Shown piece by piece: positions 23,657-33,158 of a DNA stretch of 40,379 nt; the stretch's first letter is position 1, and each line of letters starts with the position of its first letter. Under the pieces are notes generated by a model. That model saw only the letters and a program-made list of their open reading frames with translations. It was not told the origin of the DNA and did no database searches. The position numbers and the translations under genes are program-made. Source of the stretch: Actinomadura sp. 6K520 (lineage in GTDB: Bacteria > Actinomycetota > Actinomycetes > Streptosporangiales > Streptosporangiaceae); the NCBI RefSeq assembly GCF_004349245.1, contig NZ_SMLC01000059.1, positions 1 through 40,379 of the forward strand, written 5' to 3'.

Positions 23657-24907
23657 TCAGTGCGGCGGCGCGGCGGGCGGCTTCGGCCTGGTGTCGGTCC
23701 AGCCCGTGTCGCGGACGGCCATGTAGTCGATGACGAACCCGCTTGCACGGTCCTTGTAGGGGCCGCCGGGCTTCGTCAGCACGTACTGCGAGGCCAGCAC
23801 CGCGCCCGTCTCCTTGTCGAAGACGAGCTCCTTGCGGGCCGTGTACGTGCCCCGCCGCTCCGGTGGCGTGCCGGACTCACCGGTGACCTCGACGGTCCTG
23901 CTCTCGGACGCCAGCGCGACGCCCTCGCGGCCGAGCGGATCGGTCACCGCACCGATCGCCGTCACGCCGGGCAGCGCGGTCGCCGCCCGGATCAGCCCGG
24001 CCCGCACGTCCGGCGGAACCGGCGAGTTCGCGATGAGCCCGCCGACCGCGCCGAGCTTCGCGAAGGAGTCGAGTTCGAGCTCGGGGAGCGGCCCGCGCCT
24101 GCGCTCGATCTCCTTGAGCTTCTCCGGCGACGGCGCTCCCACGGCGCGCCACCGCATGGCCTCGTCGGTCAGGAACCGCTCGGTGAGCTTCTTCGGGTCC
24201 GTCGGCAGGTTCCGCAGCTCCTCGGTGGTCATCCGGCCGTACCACCGGCCACCGCCCGAAGCGTCGGATCGGTCGACCTCCCACGCCGCCTTCTCCGCGG
24301 TGTTCAGCGTGAGCCACTTGTCGCCCGACCACACCCTGATCTTCGTCGGGGATCCGGCCTGCCGCCACGCCGCCGCGTCCCGCGGCGTCTGCGGCCGGGC
24401 CGGGAGCATGCGCCAGGCGCCGCCCGAGGCCGAGCCGGGCTCGGCACCCGCCCACCGGAAGGACTCCGTGTACGCGCCGACCATCACGTACGAGGTCGTC
24501 CCGGCCCGCACGACGTACGACTGGCCGGCGACATCGTCGGAGAACCAGTACTTGCCGATCTCCTGCTTCGCCGCGTTCTCCGCCGCGACCAGGACGGCCT
24601 CCTTGCCGAGGCTGACCTCGCCCCGCGGACCACCCCCCGGGGCACCGCCGCCGGGCGACCCCGGCCCGACGGCCGAGACCGCGATCGCCGCCGCGGCGCC
24701 CGCCGAGACGATGCCCGTCCCGACGACCGCCCAGCGGACCGGACGGCGCCCCCGCGCCCGTCCGGTGGCGGGCGGGGCCTCCCGACCGGCCAGGAACGCC
24801 CTTCCCAGGTCGCGTTCGCGGCGGGCGCGGGCGGCGGCCGGGTCCGCCGGGGGATCGAGCTGCTCGGGACGTGCCGCGGACAGCGCCTTCATCACGTCGT
24901 GCTTCAT
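23657..24907 (-). CDS. CU044_5270 family protein, sigma-factor partner
   Basis: A 416-residue protein with a cytosolic N-terminus (MKHDVMKALSAARPEQLDPP), one membrane segment at about 58-82 (AVVGTGIVSAGAAAAIAV) and a large extracytoplasmic domain with WYGRMTTEELRNLPTDPKKL, LPGVTAIGAVTDPLGREGVA and VFDKETGAVLASQYVLT. This layout is the CU044_5270 family, which nearly always follows an ECF sigma factor gene. Its start overlaps the sigma gene stop as ATGA, so both are co-translated. By position it may be an anti-sigma or signal-input protein, but the N-terminus has no recognisable zinc anti-sigma motif. Function unproven. Confidence 0.85.
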   Translation of the reverse strand: MKHDVMKALSAARPEQLDPPADPAAARARRERDLGRAFLAGREAPPATGRARGRRPVRWAVVGTGIVSAGAAAAIAVSAVGPGSPGGGAPGGGPRGEVSLGKEAVLVAAENAAKQEIGKYWFSDDVAGQSYVVRAGTTSYVMVGAYTESFRWAGAEPGSASGGAWRMLPARPQTPRDAAAWRQAGSPTKIRVWSGDKWLTLNTAEKAAWEVDRSDASGGGRWYGRMTTEELRNLPTDPKKLTERFLTDEAMRWRAVGAPSPEKLKEIERRRGPLPELELDSFAKLGAVGGLIANSPVPPDVRAGLIRAATALPGVTAIGAVTDPLGREGVALASESRTVEVTGESGTPPERRGTYTARKELVFDKETGAVLASQYVLTKPGGPYKDRASGFVIDYMAVRDTGWTDTRPKPPAAPPH

Positions 24908-25470
24908 CGGACCGCTTTCCTCTTCGGGGTGATCATGGAGGGGCCGCGCGCCGGCGCGGGGCCGGGCGCCCGCGCCTCGGCGGCGAGCGCGCGTTCCAGG
25001 CGGCGCCGGGCGCGGTGCAGCCGCACGTAGAACGTGGCCTTCGAGCAGCCGACGACCTTCGCCGCCTCGTCCGGCGACAGCTCGTGCCAGGCGACCAGCG
25101 TCAGCAGTTCGCGGTCGGCGCCGGGCAGGGCCGCCAGCGCGCGCAGCATCCCGGCGCGCTCGGCCACCGCCTCCGCGACATCGCCGGCGGGCGGCTGCCC
25201 GGCCGCCCAGGCCCGCAGCTCGCGGGCCAGCGCGTCCTGCCGCCCGCGCGCCCGGTAGGACTCGCGCAGCAGGTTGCGGGCGATGCCGAACAGCCAGGGC
25301 AGCGGCTCGTCCGGCAGGTCGCGGATGCGCCGCCAGGCGACGCAGAACGCCTCACTCGTGATCTCTTCGGCGGCCTGCACGCCGACCCGGCTCACGACAT
25401 AGGCGTGGACGCGCGGATGGTGCGCGTCGTACAGCGCCGTGAACCGGGCGGCGTCTTCGGGATCCGGCAA
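24904..25470 (-). CDS. RNA polymerase ECF-type sigma factor
   Basis: A 188-residue sigma-70 family protein with only regions 2 and 4. Region 2 (about residues 8-75) has FTALYDAHHPRVHAYVVSRV, EITSEAFCVAWRRI and LPWLFGIARNLLRESYR (promoter -10 contact). Region 4 (about 105-165) has LRALAALPGADRELLTLVAW and the helix-turn-helix ELSPDEAAKVVGCSKATFYV with the basic RLHRARRRL. The start is TTG 25470, preceded by GAAGGG; a rare start codon, but the protein needs all of region 2. It is co-translated with the membrane partner downstream, so it probably answers an envelope signal. Target promoters cannot be deduced. Confidence 0.92.
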   Translation of the reverse strand: MPDPEDAARFTALYDAHHPRVHAYVVSRVGVQAAEEITSEAFCVAWRRIRDLPDEPLPWLFGIARNLLRESYRARGRQDALARELRAWAAGQPPAGDVAEAVAERAGMLRALAALPGADRELLTLVAWHELSPDEAAKVVGCSKATFYVRLHRARRRLERALAAEARAPGPAPARGPSMITPKRKAVR

Positions 25471-25607
25471 GGTCTGGGCCCTTCGTGCGGGGGTGTCGTC
25501 ACCCAGGTAGTGATCCGGGCCCGCCGCTTCTTACCGGGGCCCCCGAAGAACCTCGGTGAACGACCGAGGGCCGGCGTTCGTCCAGCTTCACACGCGAACG
25601 CCGTGAA

Positions 25608-28600
25608 TCAGCGGATGGTGTAGGCGCGGATGATCCGCTGGTCGACGGTGCCGCCGTCCGCGTCGGACGCCTGGGCGCGGATCGACACCGACCGGCCCTC
25701 GGCGGCCGGCGGGAGCGGCGCGCTGAAACGGCCGTCGCCCAGCGGCTTCACCACGGCGGCCTGCCAGGTCCGGCCGTCGTCCAGGGACGTCCAGAAGCGC
25801 AGGCCAGTGATCCTGCCGGTGCCGGTGCCGGCGACGCGGGCGACCGTCAGGACGGCCGGCTCGCCCGTCGGGTGGTTGCGCAGGTCGAGGCCGAGGTCGT
25901 AGTCGACGGTCAGCAGCGGGACGCGGACGCTCCCCGTCCCGCGCGGCGCGGGCGAGCGGAACGTCCACGAGGTGGAGGTGCGGGTCGACACCGGCAGGAT
26001 CGCCGACGCGTCGTTCTCGTACGTCAGCCGGAAGTCCGCGCGGCCGGACGGGAGGGTGAAGTCGCCGACCGGTCCCTCCTTCTCCCCGATCTTCTCGGCA
26101 CCGGCGAACAGCGCGAGCTTCCCGTTGATCCCTTCCACACCGCAGTCGAACCCGTCCGGGCGGGTCTGCAGATCCACCAGGTGGACGTGCAGGTTGCCGC
26201 GCGTGCGGGTCGTCGGGGCGGGCGTGCAGGCGCTCGGCGACAGGCCGGTGCCGGAGTACGGGCCGGGACGCAGCGGCTGGCGCCCCCACGTGTGCTCGAC
26301 ACGCTGCCCCGGCCGGTACTCGCGGAACGTGCTCTGGTCGACCCACCCGTCAGGGACGCTCTTGGGGGCTCCCCACTCCATCCAGCCGACGCCTCCGCCG
26401 GTCGACACGTGGTCCGTACGGGTCGTCCCGGCGCGGGTCGCGTACGCGGGCTCGTCGAACAGCAGCAGGCCCTCGGAGGTGAGCCCGTAGCGCTTGTCGT
26501 CGATGAGTTCGTCGTCGTTCCCGCCGAACGCGGCGAACCGCTGGTCGACGCGCGCCATCGTCGCCTTCTCGGCGGCCGTGACGACGTGCGACGGGTCCGC
26601 GGGGATCTCGTCGCCGAGGGGACGCAGCACGTCGTAGAACCCCTCGGGTCCTCTGAGCCGGTGTGCCGTGTAGGCGCGGAACCCGCCGGTCTTGGGGGTG
26701 CCCATCGGCTGGAGCATCATGGGCGAGGTCTCGGCGTCGCCGGAGGTGACGAGCATCGACCACGTGCCCTGCCGCGTGGAGCGCAGGACGGCCGCGTAGT
26801 TCGAGAGCGCCCTGGTCTGGACGCCCTCGACCTTCAGCGTGGCCGGACGGGCCTTCGCGCCGTCGAGCGTGACGGTCGTGTCACGGTCGACGAGCACCTC
26901 GGGGGTTCCGGCGAGGGCGTACCGCCAGTCGGTCTCGCCGGTTCCGCCGTACTGGACGGATCCGACGACGGCGTACGGGCCCGCCGGGACGCGGATCTCG
27001 GTCGTGCCGTCCGCGACCTCGACCATCGAGTAGTGCTCGACGGTGTCGTGCAGGTTGTGCACGATCGCGTAGGCGTAGGTGTCCGCGGCGTCCGTTCCGG
27101 GCAGCGGGGTCGTCTTGACGGTGAGCGTGTGCGTCGGGGGTTCGACGTAGAAGGTGACCGGGGTGACGAGGCTCGCGCCGCCGCCCTTCGCGGTCACGAC
27201 GGCCGTGTACAGGCCGGGACGCGAGGCGAGCTTCGAGGCGTCGATCTTCAGTTCGGCGGACGCGCCGCCGCCCGCCGGGACCTCGACGCGGGCGGGGACG
27301 CTCGCCGCGCCGCCCGCCGTGCGGCCCTGCCGGTCGACCACCTGGACGCTCAGCCCCAGGGTGGCGGGCCGCGAGGTGCTGGACGTCCAGGCGAGTTTCG
27401 CCGACAGTACGCCGTGGTCCGGGTACCGCGCGGTTCCGAGGTCCAGCACGCTCCGCGCGGACAGGACGGGTGCGGTCACGGCGTCGCCCACGTCGAGCCG
27501 TCCGGCGCCGCGCTCGTAGGCGTCGCCGCCGGTGGCGGGGTCGACGGTGCCGACGAGGGCGGCCTTGAGCCGTTCGGGCTTCCAGCCGGGGTGCTCGGCG
27601 GCGAGCAGCGCCGCCGCGCCCGCGACGTGCGGGGTCGCCATCGACGTGCCGGACATCCGCGTGTAGTTGGCGTCGACCGGCGTGCCGAGCCCGGTGCCCG
27701 CGGCGCGCGCGGCGACGATCTCGACGCCGGGCGCGACGATCTCCGGTTTGGCGGCGCGGCCGACCGGGCCGCGGCTGGAGAACTCCGCGAGCGCGTCGCG
27801 GGCGTCGACCGCGCCGACCGTGAGCGCGGCCTCGGCCGTGCCCGGCGAGCCGACCGACTGGATCACGCCGTCGTTGCCGGCGGCCACGACGAACAGCGTG
27901 CCGTGCTCGGCGGTGAGGGTGTTCAGCGCCACGGACAGCGGGTCGGTGCCGTCGGTGGGGTAACCGCCGAGACTCATGTTGACGACGTCGGCGCGGGACG
28001 CGGCCCATTCCATGCCGGCGATCACGCCGGAGTCGGTGCCGTAGCCCTCGTCGTCGAGGACCTTGCCGCTCAGCAGTTCCGCGTCCGGTGCGACGCCCCT
28101 GCGCTCCCCGGCCGCGGCGGCGCCGGTCCCGGCGATCGTCGCGGCGACGTGCGTGCCGTGGCCGACACGGTCCTCGGTGCCGGGCGACTCGGAGAAGTTC
28201 CGCTCCTCGGCGATCCGGCCCTTGAGGTCGGGGTGGCGGGTGTCGACGCCGGTGTCGAGGACGGCGACCTTCGTCCCCTTCCCGGTGTACCCGGCCTTCC
28301 ACGCCGCCGGGGCGCCGATCTGGCGGAGGTTCCGGTCGAGCCGGGACCCGGCGGGAGCGGTGGGTGCGCCGGGGGCGGTGGGTGCGAAGCTCGCCTTGAC
28401 CCTGCCGTCCAGCCAGATGCGCGGGATGCCGCCGGTGGCCCGGAGGGACGGGCCGCTCATCCCGGCGAGCGCGTCGCCGAGACCGCGGGCCTCGTCCCTG
28501 GGCTGCCGGACGGCGACGGCGCCGATGCTCGGCAGGTCCCGCGTCCTGTCGAGGCCCCCGCCGAGCGGCGCCGGGGAGCGGGCGCCCTGCTCCCGCTGGA

Positions 28601-29000
28601 CGATCAGCGGCAGGCTCTCGCTGCGGGCGTCGTCGTAGCCCTGTGCGATCAAGGCGGTGACGTCGAACAGCTCGTGGTCGACGACCTTGCCGACCAGCGG
28701 CGCCACGTCGAGCGGGGTGACCACGACGTGGCCGTCCGGGCGGATCTCCTTGCGGAAGGCGCGCTTCTCGCGGCCGGGCGCGGGGGTCACCGAGACCATC
28801 GGCGCCCTGCCCTTGACCGTCCTGACCTCGACCACGTCGCCGGTCAGCAGGGTGACCTTCCAAGCCTTGCCCGAGGGCAGGCCGCCCGTCGGGGGCGGGG
28901 GCGGGGGCGGTCCGGCCTGGGCCGGCGCGGGCATCGCGGTGAGCGCGCCCGCCGCCAGCAGGATGCCGAGCAGGGCCCGGCACCGGTTTCGGGGGGTCAT
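25608..29000 (-). CDS. Secreted subtilisin-like serine protease (S8 family)
   Basis: A 1130-residue exported protease. ATG 29000 is chosen because GAGAGGAAC stands before it and the signal peptide follows directly (RALLGILLAAGALTAMPAPA, cleavage after about residue 29). Then come a Pro run, a propeptide-like region (30-230) and the S8 catalytic domain: Asp 249 (VAVLDTGVDTRHPDL), His 281 (GHGTHVAATIAG), oxyanion Asn 376 (VVAAGNDG) and nucleophile Ser 453 (MSGTSMATPHVAG). The C-terminal 600 residues are beta-rich domains, probably Ig-like, with the last part (TGRITGLRFWTSLDDGRTW) resembling a fibronectin-like module. No LPxTG or membrane anchor is seen, so it is probably released. It probably degrades proteins for nutrition; the substrate is unknown. 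The gene is divergent from dnaK. Confidence 0.95.
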   Translation of the reverse strand: MTPRNRCRALLGILLAAGALTAMPAPAQAGPPPPPPPTGGLPSGKAWKVTLLTGDVVEVRTVKGRAPMVSVTPAPGREKRAFRKEIRPDGHVVVTPLDVAPLVGKVVDHELFDVTALIAQGYDDARSESLPLIVQREQGARSPAPLGGGLDRTRDLPSIGAVAVRQPRDEARGLGDALAGMSGPSLRATGGIPRIWLDGRVKASFAPTAPGAPTAPAGSRLDRNLRQIGAPAAWKAGYTGKGTKVAVLDTGVDTRHPDLKGRIAEERNFSESPGTEDRVGHGTHVAATIAGTGAAAAGERRGVAPDAELLSGKVLDDEGYGTDSGVIAGMEWAASRADVVNMSLGGYPTDGTDPLSVALNTLTAEHGTLFVVAAGNDGVIQSVGSPGTAEAALTVGAVDARDALAEFSSRGPVGRAAKPEIVAPGVEIVAARAAGTGLGTPVDANYTRMSGTSMATPHVAGAAALLAAEHPGWKPERLKAALVGTVDPATGGDAYERGAGRLDVGDAVTAPVLSARSVLDLGTARYPDHGVLSAKLAWTSSTSRPATLGLSVQVVDRQGRTAGGAASVPARVEVPAGGGASAELKIDASKLASRPGLYTAVVTAKGGGASLVTPVTFYVEPPTHTLTVKTTPLPGTDAADTYAYAIVHNLHDTVEHYSMVEVADGTTEIRVPAGPYAVVGSVQYGGTGETDWRYALAGTPEVLVDRDTTVTLDGAKARPATLKVEGVQTRALSNYAAVLRSTRQGTWSMLVTSGDAETSPMMLQPMGTPKTGGFRAYTAHRLRGPEGFYDVLRPLGDEIPADPSHVVTAAEKATMARVDQRFAAFGGNDDELIDDKRYGLTSEGLLLFDEPAYATRAGTTRTDHVSTGGGVGWMEWGAPKSVPDGWVDQSTFREYRPGQRVEHTWGRQPLRPGPYSGTGLSPSACTPAPTTRTRGNLHVHLVDLQTRPDGFDCGVEGINGKLALFAGAEKIGEKEGPVGDFTLPSGRADFRLTYENDASAILPVSTRTSTSWTFRSPAPRGTGSVRVPLLTVDYDLGLDLRNHPTGEPAVLTVARVAGTGTGRITGLRFWTSLDDGRTWQAAVVKPLGDGRFSAPLPPAAEGRSVSIRAQASDADGGTVDQRIIRAYTIR

Positions 29001-29141
29001 CGAGTTCCTCTCGTCACGGGGGATCACCCGAGGCGGGTGATCGACCTCATGGCGGGAGTGTCGATAGATCCCGTTTTCTTGCAGCCAGCCGGGAACCGGA
29101 ATAGGTGGCTCAATCGTCCTGTTGTAGAGGACGTCAGCAAA

Positions 29142-29162
29142 GTTGAGTCCGCTCGACTCAAG
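29142..29162. promoter_or_regulatory. HAIR operator for HspR
   Basis: GTTGAGT-N7-ACTCAAG matches the HAIR consensus CTTGAGT-N7-ACTCAAG in all but the first base. It lies 130 bases before dnaK. HspR, encoded in the same operon, binds such sites with DnaK as co-repressor, so the operon is autoregulated. The site lies within 150 bases of the divergent protease start as well. TTGACA at 29167-29172 may be part of the promoter. Confidence 0.93.
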
Positions 29163-29291
29163 TCATTTGACAACGAGGCACGGGCCGGGCAACCTTGCGG
29201 ACAGCAACGAACCGGCCGCACCCCGGGGGCGACCGGGGGGCGTTCACAACCGGAAACGCGCTGAACACCGGAAACGACGGAGGACGAGAAC

Positions 29292-31151
29292 ATGGCACGT
29301 GCGGTCGGCATCGACCTCGGGACGACCAACTCGGTCGTCGCGATTCTGGAGGGCGGCGAGCCCACCGTCATCGCGAACGCGGAGGGGTCGCGGACCACGC
29401 CGTCCGTCGTCGCCTTCGCCAAGAACGGCGAAGTCCTGGTAGGCGAGGTCGCCAAGCGCCAGGCGGTGACCAACGTCGACCGGACGATCCGTTCGGTCAA
29501 GCGCGAGATGGGCACCGACTGGAAGACCACGATCGACGGCAAGGACTTCAACCCGCAGCAGATGAGCGCTTTCGTGCTGCAGAAGCTCAAGCGCGACGCT
29601 GAGGCGTACCTGGGCGAGACCGTCACCGACGCGGTCATCACCGTGCCCGCCTACTTCTCCGACCACCAGCGCCAGGCCACCAAGGAGGCCGGCCAGATCG
29701 CGGGGCTGAACGTCCTGCGCATCATCAACGAGCCGACCTCGGCTGCGCTGGCCTACCACCTGGAGAAGGAGAACGAGGCCACGATCCTTGTCTTCGACCT
29801 GGGCGGCGGCACGTTCGACGTGTCCCTGTTGGAGGTCGGCGACGGCGTGGTCGAGGTGAAGGCCACCAGCGGCGACAACCACCTGGGCGGCGACGACTGG
29901 GACGACAAGATCGTCCAGTGGCTGGTCGAGAAGTTCAAGAACGCCAACGGCGTCGACCTGGGCAAGGACAAGATGGCCCTCCAGCGGCTTCGCGAGGCCG
30001 CGGAGAAGGCGAAGATCGAGCTGTCCAGCTCGACCGAGACGCAGATCAACCTGCCCTACATCACCGCGTCGAGCGAGGGCCCGCTGCACCTGGACGAGAA
30101 GCTCAGCCGGGGCGAGTTCCAGCGGATGACCTCCGACCTGCTCGACCGGACCAAGGCGCCGTTCAACTCGGTGCTCAAGGACGCCGGCATCTCGGTGAAC
30201 GAGATCAACCAGGTCGTCCTGGTCGGTGGCTCGACCCGGATGCCCGCGGTGTCCGACCTGGTCAAGGAGATGACCGGCAAGGAGCCCAACAAGGGCGTCA
30301 ACCCGGACGAGGTCGTCGCGATCGGCGCCAGCCTCCAGGCCGGCGTGCTCAAGGGCGAGGTCAAGGACGTCCTGCTGCTGGACGTGACCCCGCTGAGCCT
30401 GGGCATCGAGACCAAGGGCGGCATCTTCACCAAGATCATCGAGCGGAACACCACGATCCCGACCAAGCGGTCGGAGACGTTCACCACCGCCGACGACAAC
30501 CAGCCGTCCGTGGAGATCCAGGTCTACCAGGGCGAGCGCGAGATCGCGGCGTACAACAAGAAGCTCGGCACCTTCCAGCTCACCGGTCTGCCGCCGGCGC
30601 CGCGCGGCGTCCCGCAGATCGAGGTCACCTTCGACATCGACGCGAACGGCATCGTGAACGTCAGCGCGAAGGACCAGGGCACCGGCAAGGAGCAGTCGAT
30701 GGTCATCACGGGCGGCAGCGCGCTGCCCAAGGACGACATCGACCGCATGATGCGCGACGCCGAGCAGTACGCCGAGGAGGACCGCAAGCGCAAGGAGGAG
30801 GCCGAGGTCCGCAACCAGGCCGACACCCTCGCGTACTCGACCGAGAAGTTCCTGCGGGAGAACGACGAGAAGGTCCCCGCGGAGCTGAAGACCGAGGTCA
30901 ACGACGCGGTCGCCGAGGTGAAGAAGGCCCTGGAGGGCACCGACGTCGACGCCATCAAGACCAGCGCCGAGAAGCTCGCGCAGGTCAGCCAGAAGATGGG
31001 CGCCGCGATGTACGCGCAGAACCCCGAGGGCGCGCAGGCGGGCGGCGACGCCGGCCCGACGGCCGACGCCCAGGGCGGCGACCAGCAGGACGACGAGGTC
31101 GTCGACGCCGAGATCGTGGACGACGAGAAGCCGAAGGGTGATGCATCGTGA
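29292..31151 (+). CDS. dnaK: Chaperone DnaK (Hsp70)
   Basis: A 619-residue Hsp70. It binds unfolded peptides in an ATP-driven cycle with DnaJ and GrpE. ATG 29292 follows GGAGGACGAGAAC. The nucleotide-binding domain starts RAVGIDLGTTNSVVAILEGG and contains ITVPAYFSDHQRQATKEAG, VFDLGGGTFDVSLLEV and QVVLVGGSTRMPAVSDL. The linker and substrate domain follow (VLLLDVTPLSLGIETKGG), with the lid helices and an acidic tail (EVVDAEIVDDEKPKGDAS). The insertion found in Gram-negative DnaK is absent, as expected for a Gram-positive. It is the first gene of the HspR operon, with grpE starting inside its stop. Confidence 0.98.
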   Translation: MARAVGIDLGTTNSVVAILEGGEPTVIANAEGSRTTPSVVAFAKNGEVLVGEVAKRQAVTNVDRTIRSVKREMGTDWKTTIDGKDFNPQQMSAFVLQKLKRDAEAYLGETVTDAVITVPAYFSDHQRQATKEAGQIAGLNVLRIINEPTSAALAYHLEKENEATILVFDLGGGTFDVSLLEVGDGVVEVKATSGDNHLGGDDWDDKIVQWLVEKFKNANGVDLGKDKMALQRLREAAEKAKIELSSSTETQINLPYITASSEGPLHLDEKLSRGEFQRMTSDLLDRTKAPFNSVLKDAGISVNEINQVVLVGGSTRMPAVSDLVKEMTGKEPNKGVNPDEVVAIGASLQAGVLKGEVKDVLLLDVTPLSLGIETKGGIFTKIIERNTTIPTKRSETFTTADDNQPSVEIQVYQGEREIAAYNKKLGTFQLTGLPPAPRGVPQIEVTFDIDANGIVNVSAKDQGTGKEQSMVITGGSALPKDDIDRMMRDAEQYAEEDRKRKEEAEVRNQADTLAYSTEKFLRENDEKVPAELKTEVNDAVAEVKKALEGTDVDAIKTSAEKLAQVSQKMGAAMYAQNPEGAQAGGDAGPTADAQGGDQQDDEVVDAEIVDDEKPKGDAS

Positions 31152-31795
31152 CGTCCTCCCCTGACGAGGGCGAGGAGAAGGAGGGCCCGGTGATCCGCGA
31201 CAAGCGGCGCATCGATCCCGAAACGGGGGAGGTCCGGGTGCAGGCGGCGGAGGAGTCGCCCGCCCCGGAGACCCCGGTGGACGAGGGCGCCGAGGGCGCC
31301 GAGGCCGCCGACGAGGAGGAGGTCACCGCGCTGAAGGGCCAGGTGGCGGAGAGAATCGCCGACCTCCAGAGACTGAAGGCCGAATACGACAACTACCGCA
31401 AGCGCGTCGAGCGCGACCGGGTCGCGGTCCGGGAGCAGGCCCTCGGGCAGGTGCTGTCCGAGCTGCTCCCGGTGCTGGACGACATCGGCCGTGCCCGCGA
31501 GCACGAAGAGCTCCAAGGCGGGTTCAAGTCCGTCGCCGAGAGCCTGGAGGCCATCACGGGCAAGCTCGGCCTGGAGCAGTACGGCGAGAAGGGCGAGCCC
31601 TTCGACCCGACCGTGCACGAGGCGCTCATGCACTCGCTGTCACCCGACGTGACCGAGACGAGTGTCATGGACGTCCTCCAGCCGGGTTACCGCATCGGCG
31701 AGCGGGTCCTGCGGCCCGCGCGCGTGGCGGTGGCCGATCCCGACCCGGACGCCGGCGGCGAGAGCGGCGGCGACGCGGGCGGCGACGGCGAGTGA
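31148..31795 (+). CDS. grpE: Nucleotide exchange factor GrpE
   Basis: A 215-residue protein that releases ADP from DnaK. GTG 31148 overlaps the dnaK stop as GTGA. An acidic disordered N-terminus (residues 1-60) precedes the long dimer helix (KGQVAERIADLQRLKAEYDN, then YRKRVERDRVAVREQALGQV) and the beta-wing domain with LGLEQYGEKGEPFDPTVHEA and the typical VMDVLQPGYRIGERVLRPAR. The C-terminus is Gly/Asp-rich (ADPDPDAGGESGGDAGGDGE). Length and order are as in other actinobacteria. A very stable hairpin follows the gene. Confidence 0.97.
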   Translation: MTSSPDEGEEKEGPVIRDKRRIDPETGEVRVQAAEESPAPETPVDEGAEGAEAADEEEVTALKGQVAERIADLQRLKAEYDNYRKRVERDRVAVREQALGQVLSELLPVLDDIGRAREHEELQGGFKSVAESLEAITGKLGLEQYGEKGEPFDPTVHEALMHSLSPDVTETSVMDVLQPGYRIGERVLRPARVAVADPDPDAGGESGGDAGGDGE

Positions 31796-31850
31796 TCCCC
31801 GGCCCCGCGCCGAGGGATCTGGGGGTACGCCCCCCGGAAGGACCCGGTGC

Positions 31851-31879
31851 CCCGTCCCGGCCGGCACGGCCGGGACGGG
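31851..31879 (+). terminator. Hairpin between grpE and dnaJ
   Basis: CCCGTCCCGGCCG (31851-31863) pairs perfectly with CGGCCGGGACGGG (31867-31879) around GCA. A wider pairing GTGCCCC with GGGGCAC at 31884-31890 competes with its base. No U-run follows. It lies inside the heat-shock operon, 56 bases before dnaJ, so it may attenuate transcription or protect mRNA ends. Confidence 0.7.
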
Positions 31880-31935
31880 ACCACCGGGGCACGTGAAGAC
31901 ATGTGGCAAGTGGCGATAGCAGAAGGCGGGGCGCC

Positions 31936-33108
31936 GTGAGCACCAAGGACTACCTGGAGAAGGACTACTACAAGGTCCTGGGTGTCGCGAAGACGGCCTC
32001 GCAGGAGGAGATCAAGAAGTCGTACCGGAAGCTGGCGCGCAAGTACCACCCGGACGCGAACAAGGGCGACGCCGAGGCCGAGGACCGCTTCAAGGAGGTC
32101 TCCGAGGCGTACGACGTCCTCTCGGACGAGAAGCGCCGCAAGGAGTACGACGCGGTGCGGTCCATGCCGGGCGGCTTCCGCGGCCAGCAGGGCGGCGGCG
32201 GCTTCCCGTTCGACCTCGGCGACCTGTTCGGCCAGACCGGGGGCGGACCCCAGACCGGCGGCACCGGGGAGCGCATCGGCGACCTGTTCGGCGGGCTGTT
32301 CGGCCGCGGCGGCGGGCGCACCACCACCGGGACGACGCGGCGCGCCCGGCGCGGCGCGGACGTCGAGACCGAGGTGACGCTGTCGTTCGGCCGCTCGATG
32401 AACGGCGTGACCGTGCCGATCAAGCTGACCAGCGAGGCCGCCTGCAACGCGTGCCGCGGGACCGGCGCCAAGGCCGGCACCGTGCCGCGGGTCTGCCCGA
32501 ACTGCGAGGGCACCGGCCACGAGACCCGCAACCTGGGCAACTTCGGCTTCCAGGAGCCGTGCAAGGACTGCCACGGGCGGGGCCTCGTCGTCGACGACCC
32601 GTGCCCGATCTGCCACGGCAGCGGCCGCGCCACGGGCACCCGCACGATCCAGGCGCGGATCCCGGCGGGCGTCGCCGACGGCCAGAAGATCCGGCTGAAG
32701 GGCAAGGGCGCGCCGGGCGAGAACGGCGGCCCGCAAGGCGACCTGTACGTCAACATCAAGGTGCTCCCGCACAAGGTGTTCGGCCGCAGCGGCGACAACC
32801 TCACGCTGAGCGTCCCGGTGACGTTCCCGGAGGCGGCGCTGGGCGCGGAGATCCGGGTGCCGACGTTCCAGGGCCAGCCGGTGACGCTGCGCCTGCCGGA
32901 GGGCACCCCGAACGGCCGCACGTTCCGCGTGAAGGGCCGCGGCGCCCCCCGGCGCGACGGCACCAAGGGCGACCTGCTCGTCACCGTCGACGTCCAGGTC
33001 CCGCAGAAGCTCGACGACCAGACGCGGGAGGCGCTCGCACGGCTGCGCGAGACGAGCTCCGGCGACGACCTCCGCGCGGATCTCCTCCAGCAGGCCAAGC
33101 AGGAGTGA
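31936..33108 (+). CDS. dnaJ: Chaperone DnaJ (Hsp40)
   Basis: A 390-residue type I DnaJ. It presents substrates to DnaK and triggers ATP hydrolysis. GTG 31936 is chosen since the J-domain starts soon after (MSTKDYLEKDYYKVLGV). The J-domain contains YRKLARKYHPDANKGD with the HPD triad. A Gly/Phe-rich linker (GGFRGQQGGGGFPFDLGDLF) follows. The zinc domain has four CxxCxGxG repeats: CNACRGTG, CPNCEGTG, CKDCHGRG and CPICHGSG. The peptide-binding C-terminal part ends with the conserved RRDGTKGDLLVTVDVQVP. Many actinobacteria have two dnaJ genes; this is the one linked to dnaK and hspR. Confidence 0.98.
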   Translation: MSTKDYLEKDYYKVLGVAKTASQEEIKKSYRKLARKYHPDANKGDAEAEDRFKEVSEAYDVLSDEKRRKEYDAVRSMPGGFRGQQGGGGFPFDLGDLFGQTGGGPQTGGTGERIGDLFGGLFGRGGGRTTTGTTRRARRGADVETEVTLSFGRSMNGVTVPIKLTSEAACNACRGTGAKAGTVPRVCPNCEGTGHETRNLGNFGFQEPCKDCHGRGLVVDDPCPICHGSGRATGTRTIQARIPAGVADGQKIRLKGKGAPGENGGPQGDLYVNIKVLPHKVFGRSGDNLTLSVPVTFPEAALGAEIRVPTFQGQPVTLRLPEGTPNGRTFRVKGRGAPRRDGTKGDLLVTVDVQVPQKLDDQTREALARLRETSSGDDLRADLLQQAKQE

Positions 33109-33158
33109 CGACATGAGCGGGCGCGTTGTCTCCCGGGTGCGGGTGAACGGAGTGGGCC

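Noticed and set aside
25872..29264. 1130-codon open frame opposite the S8 protease
   Set aside because: It is the antisense shadow of a GC-rich gene; the translation is a low-complexity Arg/Gly/Val/Asp mix, while the other strand has all catalytic motifs.
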